Notes: a model not told the origin generated them from the letters alone. Positions 52,801-61,125 are shown, numbered from the stretch's first letter. The stretch: 64,000 nucleotides of DNA from Bartonella machadoae (GCF_022559585.1 NZ_CP087114.1:1219095-1283094); one strand, 5' to 3'. Numbers and translations are program-made.

Positions 52801-55316
52801 CGACGGATGCCAAGAATACGTCAACGGCAGCTTCAAGCTTGATTGATAATGTAAAGCAAACAGCGGATGAAGCTAAGCAAGCCGTTGAGAGTATAAAATC
52901 TGTAGCAGAAACAGCAACCTCTACCGCCAATGCAGCGAAGGGTGTAGCAGAAGAAGCCAAAAGCGCGGCAGAAACAGCAACAGTGAAAGCAGAACAGGCA
53001 CAACAGGAAGCCTCAGAAGCAACGCGTTTAGCCAATGAAGCGAAAGCGGTAGCAGAGCAGGCGGCAAGCGCTGAAAGGCAAGTCGTCTCCTCCAATGAAG
53101 ATGCCTTAAAGACTTTAGCGCAAGAAGCCAAGAGCACAGCCCAAGAAGCGAAGAAGGTTGCCGAAGGGGTACAGAAGAAGGCAGAATCGTTAGCAACGGT
53201 AGTGGATGAAAGCCAAAAAGCAGCGACAGAAGCGAAACAGACAGCGGGTTATGCGAAACATGACGCGGAGCAAGCGCGGAGTGATGCGGAAAAAGCAAAA
53301 AGCACCGCTTCTGAAGCTTTGAGTAAAGTCTATGATGTGCAGCAAGTCGCCGATGGTGCCAAGGTTAAAGCAAGTTTAGCAGAAATGGCAGGTGAAGAAG
53401 CGAAGAAGATAGCGAATAAAGCCGATAACCGAGCGTATGAAGCCAAGCAAGAAGTAGAAAAAGCCAAGGAAATAGCTGGTAATGCAAAATATATAGCAGA
53501 AGAGGCAAAGGAGGCGGCAGAAGCAGCCGGTAAAAAGGCAGCGTCTTTAGAAGAAGAAGCGGAAGAAGCTCAAAAAATAGCGAAAGAAGCTAAGGAGACA
53601 GCAGGTTTTGCAAGACATGATGCCGAGCAAGCTAGGAGTCAGGCGGAAAAGGCGGCAAGCAACTCTTTGGAAGCTTGGAATAAAGCGCATGATGCGCGGG
53701 AAGTCGCTGATGGCGCTAAGGTTACAGCAAGCTTGGCTAGAAGTGCCGGAGAAGAAGCCAAGAAAATAGCAGATAAAGCCGATGACCGAGCGTATGAGGC
53801 GAAGGATGAAGCAAGTAAAGCGAAAGATATAGCCAATAGTGCAAAATATCAAGCAGAAGAGGCACAGAAGGCAGCAGAAGCAGCTGGTAAAAAGGCAGCA
53901 TCTTTACAAAATGAAGCGGAGGAAGCCCAAAAGATAGCGAAGGAAGCCAAGCAGACAGCGGGTTATGCAAAACATGATGCCGAGCAAGCGCGGTCTATAG
54001 CAGAAGCAGCCAAAAATGAAGCATCTGGAGCAACGAGTAGAGTAATAGATATTAATCAAGTTGTTGATAATTTGAAAGCGTCGGTAAGTTTAGCACGGAC
54101 GTACTCAGAAGAAGGCAAGAAAAAAGCCGAGGCAGCAGATTCCCAAGCCTATCAAGCCAAGAGCGAAGCTGGTAAAGCCAAGGAAACAGCCGACAGAGCG
54201 AAAAGGACAGCAGAGGAAGCAAAAACTGTTGCAGAGCAAGCAAAAAAAACAGCAAATACGACGCAGCAAGAATTTGATGGTATTAAGAATTCCCTAGCAA
54301 CGGTTTCTTCTGCCAATACAGTAGCCTCACAGGCAAAAGCGTTAGCGCAAGAGGCAAAGGATTTATTGAAACAGTCCAATTTAACGGTTCTTTCCATTTC
54401 CACACCGTTTCTTGTTGCGACGGGAAAAAGACAATTAACGTTAAAAAAAGGAACGCATATTTCTTTGGCACTCGCCAATGATGTTTTGGTTGCCAGTTAT
54501 ACGACAGATACAAGAATCTCCGTTCCTTCTCTTTCGGCGGGCAAGGATTATTATGTTTATTTTGTTTCGGATGGAGGACAGTCTCACAAATTTGTTTTGT
54601 CAGAAAACTCTACCTATCCAAGGGGTTACACGGTTAATAATTCGAGGAAAATAGGCGGGTTTCATACGCTTTGTGCGGATGTTGGTATTATTGATGGGCA
54701 TCCGTTGTCTGGTTATCGGGCAGGGGATATTTTACCCAACTCCGTTTGGTGTCTTAATCACCGTCCGCATAGTTCTCCAGAAGGAATGGTTTATGACCCC
54801 TCACAAAATCTTTGGGTTGATATTTACCTTCAGTCAGGCACGGGGGAAACGACACGCTCTGCGTATGGTATCACGATCATGACAAGTCGTAGATATACAG
54901 ATTTTTTAGAAGATCTGATGCGTGTTAAGAAGTCTTTGTTGAGTGATGAACAGTTTGCTTCATCTATGTATGGGAGCAATAATAAAACAAGCATTCAAGG
55001 GAGAAAAGCTCCTAGCCCAAAACATTCAGGAGGTCATGTTGATACAGCCGATAGGCGTATGATTTCGTATATTGGTTGTGAGGATGGTTGTGGTTATGTT
55101 TGGCAATTTTTATTAGCAACTTTCCCTATGCAGGTTCCTTCTACGATAGCTGGAAGGGTCACGTTTAGAACGGTTATGAATGTTTTGGTAGGGGGAGGCA
55201 GTTGGGGTGGTGGTGTTGGTAATGGAGTGTTTATTCGCTCTAGTAATTATTCACGGAGTTTTAAGGATGAAATCATAGGAGCTCGTGGCTGTAGTCGCCC
55301 ACGGCATTTTGTCTAA
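49884..55316 (+). CDS. Giant coiled-coil tail fibre with C-type-lectin-like tip
   Basis: 1810 residues. N-terminal attachment part (about 1-50), then about 1440 residues of Ala/Lys/Glu/Thr-rich repeats of the form AKQTAEEAKSxAE, a very long trimeric coiled coil. From about 1490 a beta-rich neck (LTVLSISTPFLVATGKRQLT, LPNSVWCLNHRPHSSPEG), then a C-terminal domain ending GGGSWGGGVGNGVFIRSSNY and IGARGCSRPRHFV, which resembles the C-type-lectin/sulfatase-modifying fold of phage receptor binders. Several long blocks repeat within the coil (around 53221-53300, 53590-53640, 53950-54000), signs of internal duplication. Probably the main receptor fibre. Confidence 0.85.
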   Translation: MGIPYHTHEYQIPVATKEEIREGKSINTIVVPKLLGTASLYAYEAFATAEQIVQVRQESEQATAHANGAYQKAEEAKGLADRALTESTKTGETVTTALTAANVAKEGVTAATTAATEAKATADQALVASRDAKSHSETAVNNARSAHEAASKAQTEAAEAKSLSAEAKQLSGEAKSQSENAQNLSQQAKSASDEAKQEVETVKTEVSGAVSIAKEAKQASEGAERAANEAKGVADDAKLLSERSQSKSELAESLANESKQTATDAKNASTTATTIANEAKQIATDAKRLADDAKTTAEGAKTVASGAVTNAVEAKQASEGAVRVANEAKGIAETAVTVSNEAKTVANEAKSIADEAKQLSEASKSKAETAETLAHETKQTVTEVREEVSRVVTTATDAKAVGTAATTAAEEAKQVANDAKSLAEEAKGLADKATTASTESSQQVTQIARTVEEALTDARECKATASTSLSESRQAKESAERAEQLARAAKQEVSAVSQVAGQAAQTATAANQTAEEAKGLAEQVKATTTSFSEALEQKVSSVTSTAMDASQTASTALNTANDAKSVSHEARDLANGAKDTATASLTTAQGANETATTASNVAGEAQESALMAVSVANGLKQSVEHVKATAEAANRTAEGAQQKVLTVETLVTEATMKALEAKQSVEEVKSTADLAKNLAEEAKRLSSGVKDSSTRVEEVSTEVRQSVATAVSAATEAKATAVEAKGIAEQAKGSSETAVTTAQEAQATASTAQTLATEAKQAADSSKTIADVSKQTADDAKVIAETAQTLAQEAKSKADEAQQVSSDTKSLADETKGIAEASKKTSDHLKEIVETVKSACETATASSTEALTTANAAKRTAETASSVAGEAKETASSALSLANGLKQLSEQVKTTAEAAKRTAEGAEHKALTVETLASEAKMKSVEVKQSVEDVKSTVDLAKNIADGARETANRAEQTAREAKQSCDTALSAATDAKNTSTAASSLIDNVKQTADEAKQAVESIKSVAETATSTANAAKGVAEEAKSAAETATVKAEQAQQEASEATRLANEAKAVAEQAASAERQVVSSNEDALKTLAQEAKSTAQEAKKVAEGVQKKAESLATVVDESQKAATEAKQTAGYAKHDAEQARSDAEKAKSTASEALSKVYDVQQVADGAKVKASLAEMAGEEAKKIANKADNRAYEAKQEVEKAKEIAGNAKYIAEEAKEAAEAAGKKAASLEEEAEEAQKIAKEAKETAGFARHDAEQARSQAEKAASNSLEAWNKAHDAREVADGAKVTASLARSAGEEAKKIADKADDRAYEAKDEASKAKDIANSAKYQAEEAQKAAEAAGKKAASLQNEAEEAQKIAKEAKQTAGYAKHDAEQARSIAEAAKNEASGATSRVIDINQVVDNLKASVSLARTYSEEGKKKAEAADSQAYQAKSEAGKAKETADRAKRTAEEAKTVAEQAKKTANTTQQEFDGIKNSLATVSSANTVASQAKALAQEAKDLLKQSNLTVLSISTPFLVATGKRQLTLKKGTHISLALANDVLVASYTTDTRISVPSLSAGKDYYVYFVSDGGQSHKFVLSENSTYPRGYTVNNSRKIGGFHTLCADVGIIDGHPLSGYRAGDILPNSVWCLNHRPHSSPEGMVYDPSQNLWVDIYLQSGTGETTRSAYGITIMTSRRYTDFLEDLMRVKKSLLSDEQFASSMYGSNNKTSIQGRKAPSPKHSGGHVDTADRRMISYIGCEDGCGYVWQFLLATFPMQVPSTIAGRVTFRTVMNVLVGGGSWGGGVGNGVFIRSSNYSRSFKDEIIGARGCSRPRHFV

Positions 55317-55330
55317 AGGAGGCAAGAGAG

Positions 55331-55660
55331 ATGAGAGAGTATCCAGAGCATTTAAATAGCAAAGAAGATTATTTGAACATGCTTGATTATGACCGTGATG
55401 AAACGGTGAGAAGGCTAAAGGTACTTTTACAAACGCGTTTTTATTGGGTTCGTGTCAAAGAACTTGGAGAAGGAGAAGAGGGACTTGAGGATGAGAGGCA
55501 TAAGATTGAGACGGTAACAGAGATGCCGGTTGATTTAGAGGGAGCTGTTGTTGAGAAGCGCTATCTGTATGAATTGCAAGAGGATGAATATTCTTTTCTC
55601 AGTTCTGTTGGCTTTAGTGTTGAGGAGGTCGAGCAATTAATAAGAGACAACAGCCAATAA
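55331..55660 (+). CDS. Hypothetical protein, possible tail-fibre assembly factor
   Basis: 109 acidic residues (MREYPEHLNSKEDYLNMLDY, RRLKVLLQTRFYWVRVKELG, DEYSFLSSVGFSVEEVEQLI). It follows the giant fibre with an AAAGGAGG site 10-15 nt before its start. Genes in this place often encode fibre chaperones, but no family is recognised. Confidence 0.55.
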   Translation: MREYPEHLNSKEDYLNMLDYDRDETVRRLKVLLQTRFYWVRVKELGEGEEGLEDERHKIETVTEMPVDLEGAVVEKRYLYELQEDEYSFLSSVGFSVEEVEQLIRDNSQ

Positions 55661-55689
55661 ATCACTCACAGCCATCACGAGATTATCCC

Positions 55690-55714
55690 GCCTCACTTTT
55701 GTGGGGCTTTTTTT
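55690..55714 (+). terminator. Terminator between fibre and lysis genes
   Basis: GCCTCAC-TTTT-GTGGGGC (7 pairs, one G-T) followed by seven T. Confidence 0.85.
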
Positions 55715-55726
55715 ATGGAGTAGGCA

Positions 55727-56389
55727 ATGAGAAAAATATCGCAAGAGGGTTTAGCGCTAATCAAGCAATGGGAAGGTCTCCGTTTGGATGCATATCTAGA
55801 TAAGGCATGCGTTTGGACGATTGGTTATGGGCACACCAGTAAGGCAGGCGAACCGTTTGTTAAGAAGGGCATGTCGATTACGCAAGAGCAAGCAGAAGAA
55901 ATCCTTTGTGAGGATTTAAAGCAATTTGAGAAGGCTGTTGCAAAAGCGGTGAAGGTTTCGTTAACGGATGAACAGTTCGCAGCGCTCGTGTCATTTTGCT
56001 ATAATGTAGGAACGCGCGCTTTTTACAACTCGACTTTGTTAAAAAGGCTTAATCAGGGTGATTATGCGTCTGTTCCTTTTGAATTGCAAAAATGGAATAA
56101 GGCAGGAGGCAAAGTTCTAAAAGGTTTAGCCAATCGGCGCGCTGCCGAAGCGGGGTTATGGGCTCGAGGGTCTTATGTTTCTTCTAACTATCAAAGAGTT
56201 CAAGTGAAAGAGGCAACGGGTGCACTTAAAATAGAAGCCTTAGCACCAATTATAGGTTCTTGCTCTGGTCTTGGAGGCTTATTAGCAGGCAATGGTCCTA
56301 TTCAATGGGCTTTAGCCGGTCTGATGGTTTTAGCGGCTTGTGTTGGTCTTGTGTTTGTTGCCAAGCGGTTTCGGGAGCAACGGCTATGA
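55727..56389 (+). CDS. Endolysin, T4-type lysozyme (GH24) with C-terminal membrane segment
   Basis: 220 residues. Muramidase triad E16, D25, T31 in IKQWEGLRLDAYLDKACVWT then IGYGHT, with the same spacing as T4 lysozyme. LTDEQFAALVSFCYNVGTRA and LQKWNKAGGKVLKGLANRRA complete the domain (to ~residue 150). The C-terminus contains a hydrophobic helix (PIQWALAGLMVLAACVGLVF) and basic tail, so the enzyme is probably membrane-anchored at the C-terminus, an unusual arrangement compared with N-terminal SAR endolysins. Confidence 0.92.
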   Translation: MRKISQEGLALIKQWEGLRLDAYLDKACVWTIGYGHTSKAGEPFVKKGMSITQEQAEEILCEDLKQFEKAVAKAVKVSLTDEQFAALVSFCYNVGTRAFYNSTLLKRLNQGDYASVPFELQKWNKAGGKVLKGLANRRAAEAGLWARGSYVSSNYQRVQVKEATGALKIEALAPIIGSCSGLGGLLAGNGPIQWALAGLMVLAACVGLVFVAKRFREQRL

Positions 56390-56619
56390 TGTTTTATCTC
56401 AAGAAATATTACTTGATGTTTACAGCGGCTTTAGCCGTTTTTTTTATGGCTTTAGCGAAGGCGTTTTATTTAGGCAAGAAAAGCGAACAGCACAAGCAAA
56501 CAGAGGACGCTTTAAAGCAAGTAAAAACACGTCTTGAGGTTGAAAATGAAGTTAATCAGAAGAGTGATGGTGATGTGCGCCGTGATCTTTCTCGTTGGGT
56601 GCGCAGCAAAGAGGATTGA
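56386..56619 (+). CDS. Inner-membrane spanin (Rz-like)
   Basis: 77 residues, start ATG overlapping the endolysin stop as ATGA. One N-terminal membrane segment (MFTAALAVFFMALAKAFYLG), then a charged helix (KKSEQHKQTEDALKQVKTRL) to the end. The next gene, a lipoprotein, starts inside it in another frame. This nested i-spanin/o-spanin layout is that of lambda Rz/Rz1. Confidence 0.8.
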   Translation: MMFYLKKYYLMFTAALAVFFMALAKAFYLGKKSEQHKQTEDALKQVKTRLEVENEVNQKSDGDVRRDLSRWVRSKED

Positions 56620-56806
56620 GAGTTGTGGTGGTTGGTTGCCGATTTATTTGGACCAGCAGGATGTTGGTGTGATCAGTGCCAATTTAGCAAGAGATATTTT
56701 AAAGCATAACAAGCATGGGGCGCATTTATGTGGTTGGAAAGATGAACAGAAATCCCAAGAGCGACGAGCAAGAGCTTACAGAGAGAGAACGAGAGCTCCT
56801 TCATGA
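56546..56806 (+). CDS. Outer-membrane spanin lipoprotein (Rz1-like)
   Basis: 86 residues from MKLIRRVMVMCAVIFLVGCA. Lipobox LVGC with the lipidated cysteine at residue 19. It begins within the Rz-like gene (74 nt overlap, +1 frame), with GAGG upstream. Longer and less proline-rich than lambda Rz1, and with further cysteines (SCGGW, HLCGW). The pair would fuse inner and outer membranes at lysis. Confidence 0.75.
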   Translation: MKLIRRVMVMCAVIFLVGCAAKRIESCGGWLPIYLDQQDVGVISANLARDILKHNKHGAHLCGWKDEQKSQERRARAYRERTRAPS

Positions 56807-56960
56807 GATGATCAACGCGTATCAGGGTGTGAAGATGATGTCTCGTTTTATGAAGTGGATGATGTTTTTTGTCTTTATGTTTATTCTTGACTTTGCCCGC
56901 CTTATGGATGCGCTCGATAATATCTTCTCACATCTTAAAAGATGGATAAGCAAAAGTTAG
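56742..56960 (+). CDS. Small membrane protein, possible holin
   Basis: 72 residues from MNRNPKSDEQELTERERELL, with TTGGAAAG upstream. Charged helix followed by a strongly hydrophobic segment (FMKWMMFFVFMFILDFARLM) and a basic tail. One membrane span, cytoplasmic N-terminus likely. Placement at the end of the lysis cassette favours a holin or antiholin, but one-span holins have little signature. Confidence 0.55.
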   Translation: MNRNPKSDEQELTERERELLHEMINAYQGVKMMSRFMKWMMFFVFMFILDFARLMDALDNIFSHLKRWISKS

Positions 56961-57039
56961 ACACTCCGAAAAGAACTGTTGATTCGTAATTGCAATATAT
57001 AGATGATAATGTTATCTGATAACGTTATAGATTCTATAT

Positions 57040-57063
57040 ATCAGGTGGTTTAAAAGGTGGTTT
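57040..57063 (+). repeat. Tandem 12-bp repeats, putative integrase arm sites (right)
   Basis: ATCAGGTGGTTT (57040-57051) and AAAAGGTGGTTT (57052-57063), the same unit as at 3476-3499. Just before them is the perfect palindrome GTTATC-T-GATAAC (57011-57023). Confidence 0.6.
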
Positions 57064-57125
57064 TGTTATTTAATATTTTTATTAAGTTATTGAAAAATAT
57101 TATAAAAATGTTATAAAATGGTACC

Positions 57126-57139
57126 TCTCGACCGCACCA
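57126..57139 (+). repeat. Prophage attachment site attR
   Basis: TCTCGACCGCACCA, identical to the tRNA-Leu 3' end. Followed by a 15-bp perfect tandem repeat TCTGTAGTAAATAAA at 57149-57178 in host DNA. Confidence 0.9.
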
Positions 57140-57308
57140 TTTAAATTTTCTGTAGTAAATAAATCTGTAGTAAATAAAGTTGTATAAGCCTTTAAGAAAG
57201 AGGCTGTTTCGTATATAGTGGCGGGGAGGTGTATTGTCTATTGGTGCATTCCTAGCAATGTTTTTCTTTTAAAGATAGAAAAATTTTTGTTTTACCTGTA
57301 AATTTGAA

Positions 57309-58529
57309 ATGGTGGTCTTTTTGTCAGGACTGGTTGGTATTGTCGTGAGAATTACAGTGTTTTTAAAGTGTTTGATATTCTTCATTTGTCTTTCTTTCTT
57401 AACGGCATGTAGTGCATCACGTGCTGTGCTTTGGCATGGGGTTCATGCGACACCGTCTATGATTGCAGTACAAAGAGAAGTTGAAAATAGACCAGTTCTT
57501 CCAAAAACTGTTGTTCCAGTGTATGTTGCAACAAGTCGTATGATGCAAAATAATTATTCTCAGCCTTATGGAGCAGAGCGATCAAATAAAGTGCACTATA
57601 ATCGCGTTGACGTAGGGATACCTCAACAACATGTAAAGGGTCTTGTTGAAATAAACGCTTATAAACCTACTCATGATAAGTATTTTGCAGCAGTAGCATT
57701 ACAAAAATACGATAACAAAGAACAGTTTAAGCAGCAGTTAAATACTGCTTTAGCAAAAAAGCCAAAAGGAAAAAGAGAAATTTTTCTTTTTATTCATGGC
57801 TATAACAACAACTTTGCTGATGGCGTGTTCCGTACAGCACAGTTTACATCCGATTACTCTTTGGATGTTGTTTCCGTACACTATTCTTGGCCATCTGCTG
57901 GATCAGTTCCTCTTTATATTTATGACCGAGATAGCGCTAATTTTGCGCGTGATGGACTGATAGAGCTTTTGAAAGTCATCAGTGAAACCAATGCTGATCA
58001 GATTTCAGTTATTGCGCATTCTATGGGTAATTTTGTTATAATGGAGTCATTTAGAACTTTAGCATTACAGGGAAACTATAAACCAATTCGCCGTATTACA
58101 AGTTTTTTAATGGCAGCACCGGATATTGATGTTGATGTATTTGAACGTCAACTCAATGATATTAAAAAATTGCCTCAACCTACAGCTATTTTGGTCTCTC
58201 GTGCCGATAAAGCGCTCGCTGTTTCCGGACGTCTTACGGGAGGACACCATCGTGTGGGAGATGGTTCAGACATTGAAATGTTGCGTAAAAATGGAATAGC
58301 TGTCCTTGATTTCTCTAATGTTGATGGTGGGGCGCATAATGTTTTTGCATCTTCACCAACGTTGATGGCTCTTTCTCGAGAAGGTTCGTTGGCTTCAACA
58401 ATTATGCAAGGTACAGAATTATCACCTAGTCAGGCGCTTCTTGCTGATAGTAGTACTGTGTTGGAAAAAACAACCCATCTTATTCTTTATACACCTGTAC
58501 GTTTTTTAACTTCTACAGTGCGACATTGA
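57309..58529 (+). CDS. Alpha/beta hydrolase lipoprotein (DUF900)
   Basis: 406 residues. Hydrophobic N-terminus with lipobox LTAC (C34). The esterase-like domain shows IFLFIHGYNNNFADGVFRTA (oxyanion region 163-167), nucleophile S238 in SVIAHSMGNFVIMES, and a late histidine in DGGAHNVFASSP. DUF900 hydrolases are common, poorly understood envelope proteins. First host gene after attR, so it marks the right chromosomal flank. Its natural upstream neighbour before phage entry would have been the tRNA-Leu. Confidence 0.87.
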   Translation: MVVFLSGLVGIVVRITVFLKCLIFFICLSFLTACSASRAVLWHGVHATPSMIAVQREVENRPVLPKTVVPVYVATSRMMQNNYSQPYGAERSNKVHYNRVDVGIPQQHVKGLVEINAYKPTHDKYFAAVALQKYDNKEQFKQQLNTALAKKPKGKREIFLFIHGYNNNFADGVFRTAQFTSDYSLDVVSVHYSWPSAGSVPLYIYDRDSANFARDGLIELLKVISETNADQISVIAHSMGNFVIMESFRTLALQGNYKPIRRITSFLMAAPDIDVDVFERQLNDIKKLPQPTAILVSRADKALAVSGRLTGGHHRVGDGSDIEMLRKNGIAVLDFSNVDGGAHNVFASSPTLMALSREGSLASTIMQGTELSPSQALLADSSTVLEKTTHLILYTPVRFLTSTVRH

Positions 58530-58661
58530 GTGTGAGAAAAATGAACATTTTTTTCAAATATAAATGAATAGCAAATGGATGTTTTTTAGCACTTTCTTTA
58601 GAATGGCTTTGTAAAATACAAATAAATAGCGGAATGAATGTAAACAGTCATTAATGAGTTC

Positions 58662-59189
58662 ATGATGGTTGCACGAAAACGCTATATTGATACGCCTGCA
58701 TTAGTTGATTGTTTATCTCATTCCGCAGTTAAGTTATTAGATATTCATAATATGCTTTTGAAGGCGAGAGAAGGTCATATGGGGGATAAACCGAATTTAT
58801 TACATCAAATTGATTCTACAAAAAAACAGCTAGATGAGATAAGTCATGCTCTTATTTTAGAATATCGCAAACGCCAAGAAAATGAACGTTTTATAAAACA
58901 AATTTTGCTATCGATTTCCGATCAGCTTTTTTCGCTTAATAATGGTTTTAAGGAATCTGGGCGTCTCTTCTTTCAGGAGATTAGAATGCTTCAATCTCAG
59001 ATGCAATGTTTTTATGAGAGAAGAGAGAAACAGAATATATTGGATAGCCAAGAATCTTCTTATTCTCCATCAAAAATTGATGAAGTTATTAAACAATTAC
59101 AAAGAGCACGAAAAAAACTCATTGTTGAAAGCCCACACCTTTTTGAAAAGGAATATTCAAGCTTCAAAAAAATAGATAAAACACATTGA
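58662..59189 (+). CDS. Hypothetical helical protein
   Basis: 175 residues (MMVARKRYIDTPALVDCLSH), almost all helix: LHQIDSTKKQLDEISHALIL, FIKQILLSISDQLFSLNNGF, KIDEVIKQLQRARKKLIVES. No membrane span or known domain. Start at ATG 58662 or 58665. Probably a host gene of the Bartonella group. Confidence 0.6.
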   Translation: MMVARKRYIDTPALVDCLSHSAVKLLDIHNMLLKAREGHMGDKPNLLHQIDSTKKQLDEISHALILEYRKRQENERFIKQILLSISDQLFSLNNGFKESGRLFFQEIRMLQSQMQCFYERREKQNILDSQESSYSPSKIDEVIKQLQRARKKLIVESPHLFEKEYSSFKKIDKTH

Positions 59190-59562
59190 TAAAAATATTC
59201 TTAATTTATAGAAAAAGTACAACTTCTGATTAATGCATTGCAGCTTGACTGTAGATTTTGCAGTAAGTGGAAAAAGGTGGGATTAGGTAGGAATACATAG
59301 CAATTTGTTATTTTCATCCTGAAATGCGTGTTTTGTCAAAAGAGATTTTGACACCTAAAAATGGCAAAAGAGCAAAAAATGTAAAAAATTGGAATTTTGT
59401 ACTAAAAATAAGAAAAAGCTTTGAATGGTTTTTAAAAATCCTTTGAAGAATTTTAAAAAGTCTATGAAAGTCTAGAAAACCAGCTTTGAAGACCCTTTGA
59501 AAAAATGAAGAAAAAAGTGAAACAAACTTCAAGATCAGTCCAAAATGGCTAAAAAAGAAAAA

Positions 59563-59596
59563 TAGAAACGCTCGTTATCGAGCGTTTCTATTTTTA
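59563..59596. terminator. Bidirectional terminator
   Basis: Perfect 12-bp stem TAGAAACGCTCG-TTAT-CGAGCGTTTCTA, then TTTTTAT. It lies in an otherwise gene-free region from 59190 to 59695. Confidence 0.85.
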
Positions 59597-59695
59597 TCTC
59601 ATATAATCTTAAAAAAAATAATAAGTTAATTTACTTTATTAATGTAAGGAGAAACGCGCCTACATTTTTCTTTTTAAAGGGATATTAAGCCATAT

Positions 59696-59984
59696 TTATG
59701 TGGTTGTTAGGTGTGCTTTTTCAGCTTCAATTTGATGCTTTAAATGCAACTTTAGAAAAGGCAAACTAAGCTCGACTTCTTCTGGGGCATTGATGTATTG
59801 AACAAGCTCTTGCAACTTTCGATAAAACTCTTCCGTTAATTCCGCTATATCTTCAAGGGGAGAGTTTTATTTTTGCGTTGCGATAGGTTGTATAAACTAT
59901 GTGACCGAGCTTTTTTATCAGTCTAGTAGGAAGATCAAATACCTTAAAACCTGCTGTTTTTGCCTTTGCCATGCCACTAAACAT
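59696..59984 (-). pseudogene. Phage-type gene remnant with frameshift
   Basis: On the minus strand MFSGMAKAKTAGFKVFDLPT, then RLIKKLGHIVYTTYRNAKIK, LSP-stop; the next frame continues LEDIAELTEEFYRKLQELVQ and NAPEEVELSLPFLKLHLKH to a stop at 59696. A shift in the CCCC run near 59866 restores one reading frame. Unknown function; lies beside the P2-like baseplate genes, so part of the same relic. Confidence 0.5.
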
Positions 59985-60034
59985 TTCACCTTCACCAGAT
60001 AACAAGCCAATTCACCACGACTTTTCGGCAAATT

Positions 60035-60490
60035 ATGAAATGGCTGGATAAGCTTGAACTCTGTCTTGCCAACCAGCACATGATTGGGTGGGTTGCAGAA
60101 GTTGATGGACATAGGGTGCGGGTGCAAGTTTCCTCACGAGGGCAAAAGGGGCAGGCGGTGTTATCGCCTTGGTTGCAAGCACAAGAAGCAGCTGGGGCTG
60201 TTTCGAGCAATATGCCTTTAAATGTTGGTGATCCGGTGCGGTTGTTTAATCCCCATGGGGAAATAGGTCCGGCCTCTTTGGTGGTTCGTGATAGCTATAG
60301 TGAGGAAGCGCCAAATCTCGCACATCAACACCAAGAGTTAGCGCTGTGTTATGCCGGTGGCGCTTTGCGTATTACAAAAGAGGGACTGATCCTTTCCCAT
60401 GGGGAAAATCAAATCCATTTGAGTGAAAAAGGTTTGCTGCTTTGTCATCAGAAAACCCGTTTTGCGATCAGTGAAAGCGTACAGATTTAA
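60035..60490 (+). CDS. Phage baseplate assembly protein V-like
   Basis: 151 residues. MIGWVAEVDGHRVRVQVSSR, AVLSPWLQAQEAAGAVSSNM and PLNVGDPVRLFNPHGEIGPA are the OB-fold part of P2 gpV (spike); GALRITKEGLILSHGENQIH starts the beta-helix spike stem. The C-terminus is short and has a few more residues than expected only by its last codons. Belongs to a contractile-tail baseplate unlike the P22-like prophage tail. Confidence 0.82.
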   Translation: MKWLDKLELCLANQHMIGWVAEVDGHRVRVQVSSRGQKGQAVLSPWLQAQEAAGAVSSNMPLNVGDPVRLFNPHGEIGPASLVVRDSYSEEAPNLAHQHQELALCYAGGALRITKEGLILSHGENQIHLSEKGLLLCHQKTRFAISESVQI

Positions 60491-60597
60491 GCAGAAGATT
60501 TGTACCATAATCAAACATCTGTTGGAGCAAACCACAAACATGGTGGGGTCAAAATTGATCCCTCTACAACCTCTAGCCCTCTTTAAAGGAGTTTATC

Positions 60598-60780
60598 ATG
60601 CGTGAAAAAACTTATGTCATTTTAACCAATGTGGATTTTGTGGCAGGCAATCGTTCGCCGGGAAAAGGTGAAGAAATTTGTTTAAGCGATGAGGCGGCAA
60701 AATACCCATTGCAGCTTAGTCAGATTGCTGAGAAACAAACACCTGTCGTTTCTTCAACAAAGGCAGCAAAAGGTGCTTAA
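60598..60780 (+). CDS. Small baseplate-region protein
   Basis: 60 residues, MREKTYVILTNVDFVAGNRS then EEICLSDEAAKYPLQLSQIA. An AAAGGAG site precedes it. The pattern is common between gpV and gpW genes in such modules; function unknown. Confidence 0.6.
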   Translation: MREKTYVILTNVDFVAGNRSPGKGEEICLSDEAAKYPLQLSQIAEKQTPVVSSTKAAKGA

Positions 60781-60783
60781 AGC

Positions 60784-61125
60784 ATGCGCTGTGGAGTAAA
60801 CGAACAGGATGGCTCTCTGTTATATGATTGGGCACACTGCTGTCAGTCCCTTCGTAAATGTTTGACAACAAAGATTGGCACACGGGTTTTGCGGCGTCAT
60901 TATGGATGTGATGTTGGAGCTTTCCAAGATGCTAATGCTGATCCGGCGACAATATTGCAGCTTTATCAAGCAATTGTACAAGCTTTAAATGATCCAGAAT
61001 GTGGAGAGCCTGGATTTTCGTTGCAAAAGATTGATTTGATAAAAGCAACGCGGGAGGGAACATTCCATTTTGTTCTCACAGATGTGTTTTATCCCGATGG
61101 GCATTTGGTGCGATTGGTCACATAA
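60784..61125 (+). CDS. Phage baseplate assembly protein W-like (gp25 family)
   Basis: 113 residues. SLRKCLTTKIGTRVLRRHYG is the gp25/gpW signature, followed by QLYQAIVQALNDPECGEPGF and a C-terminal beta region. It forms the baseplate wedge with gpJ. Appears intact and is the lysozyme-like-fold baseplate protein, not an enzyme. Confidence 0.82.
   Translation: MRCGVNEQDGSLLYDWAHCCQSLRKCLTTKIGTRVLRRHYGCDVGAFQDANADPATILQLYQAIVQALNDPECGEPGFSLQKIDLIKATREGTFHFVLTDVFYPDGHLVRLVT

Larger units (their letters stand above)
3341..57139. mobile_element. Prophage integrated in tRNA-Leu, itself carrying an inserted island
   Basis: Bounded by the direct repeat TCTCGACCGCACCA at 3341-3354 (inside the tRNA) and 57126-57139. 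It contains an integrase next to the left end, recombination and repressor genes, replication, terminase, portal, capsid, P22-like injection tail, tail-collar and fibre genes, and a lysis cassette next to the right end. Gene order is that of a complete temperate phage. The head-tail adaptor gene is split by a second element (24277-38927), so virion production would need that element to excise. Confidence 0.93.

Noticed and set aside
54370..55316. Diversity-generating retroelement at the fibre tip
   Set aside because: The tip resembles a C-type lectin, but I find no reverse transcriptase gene or template repeat in the window.
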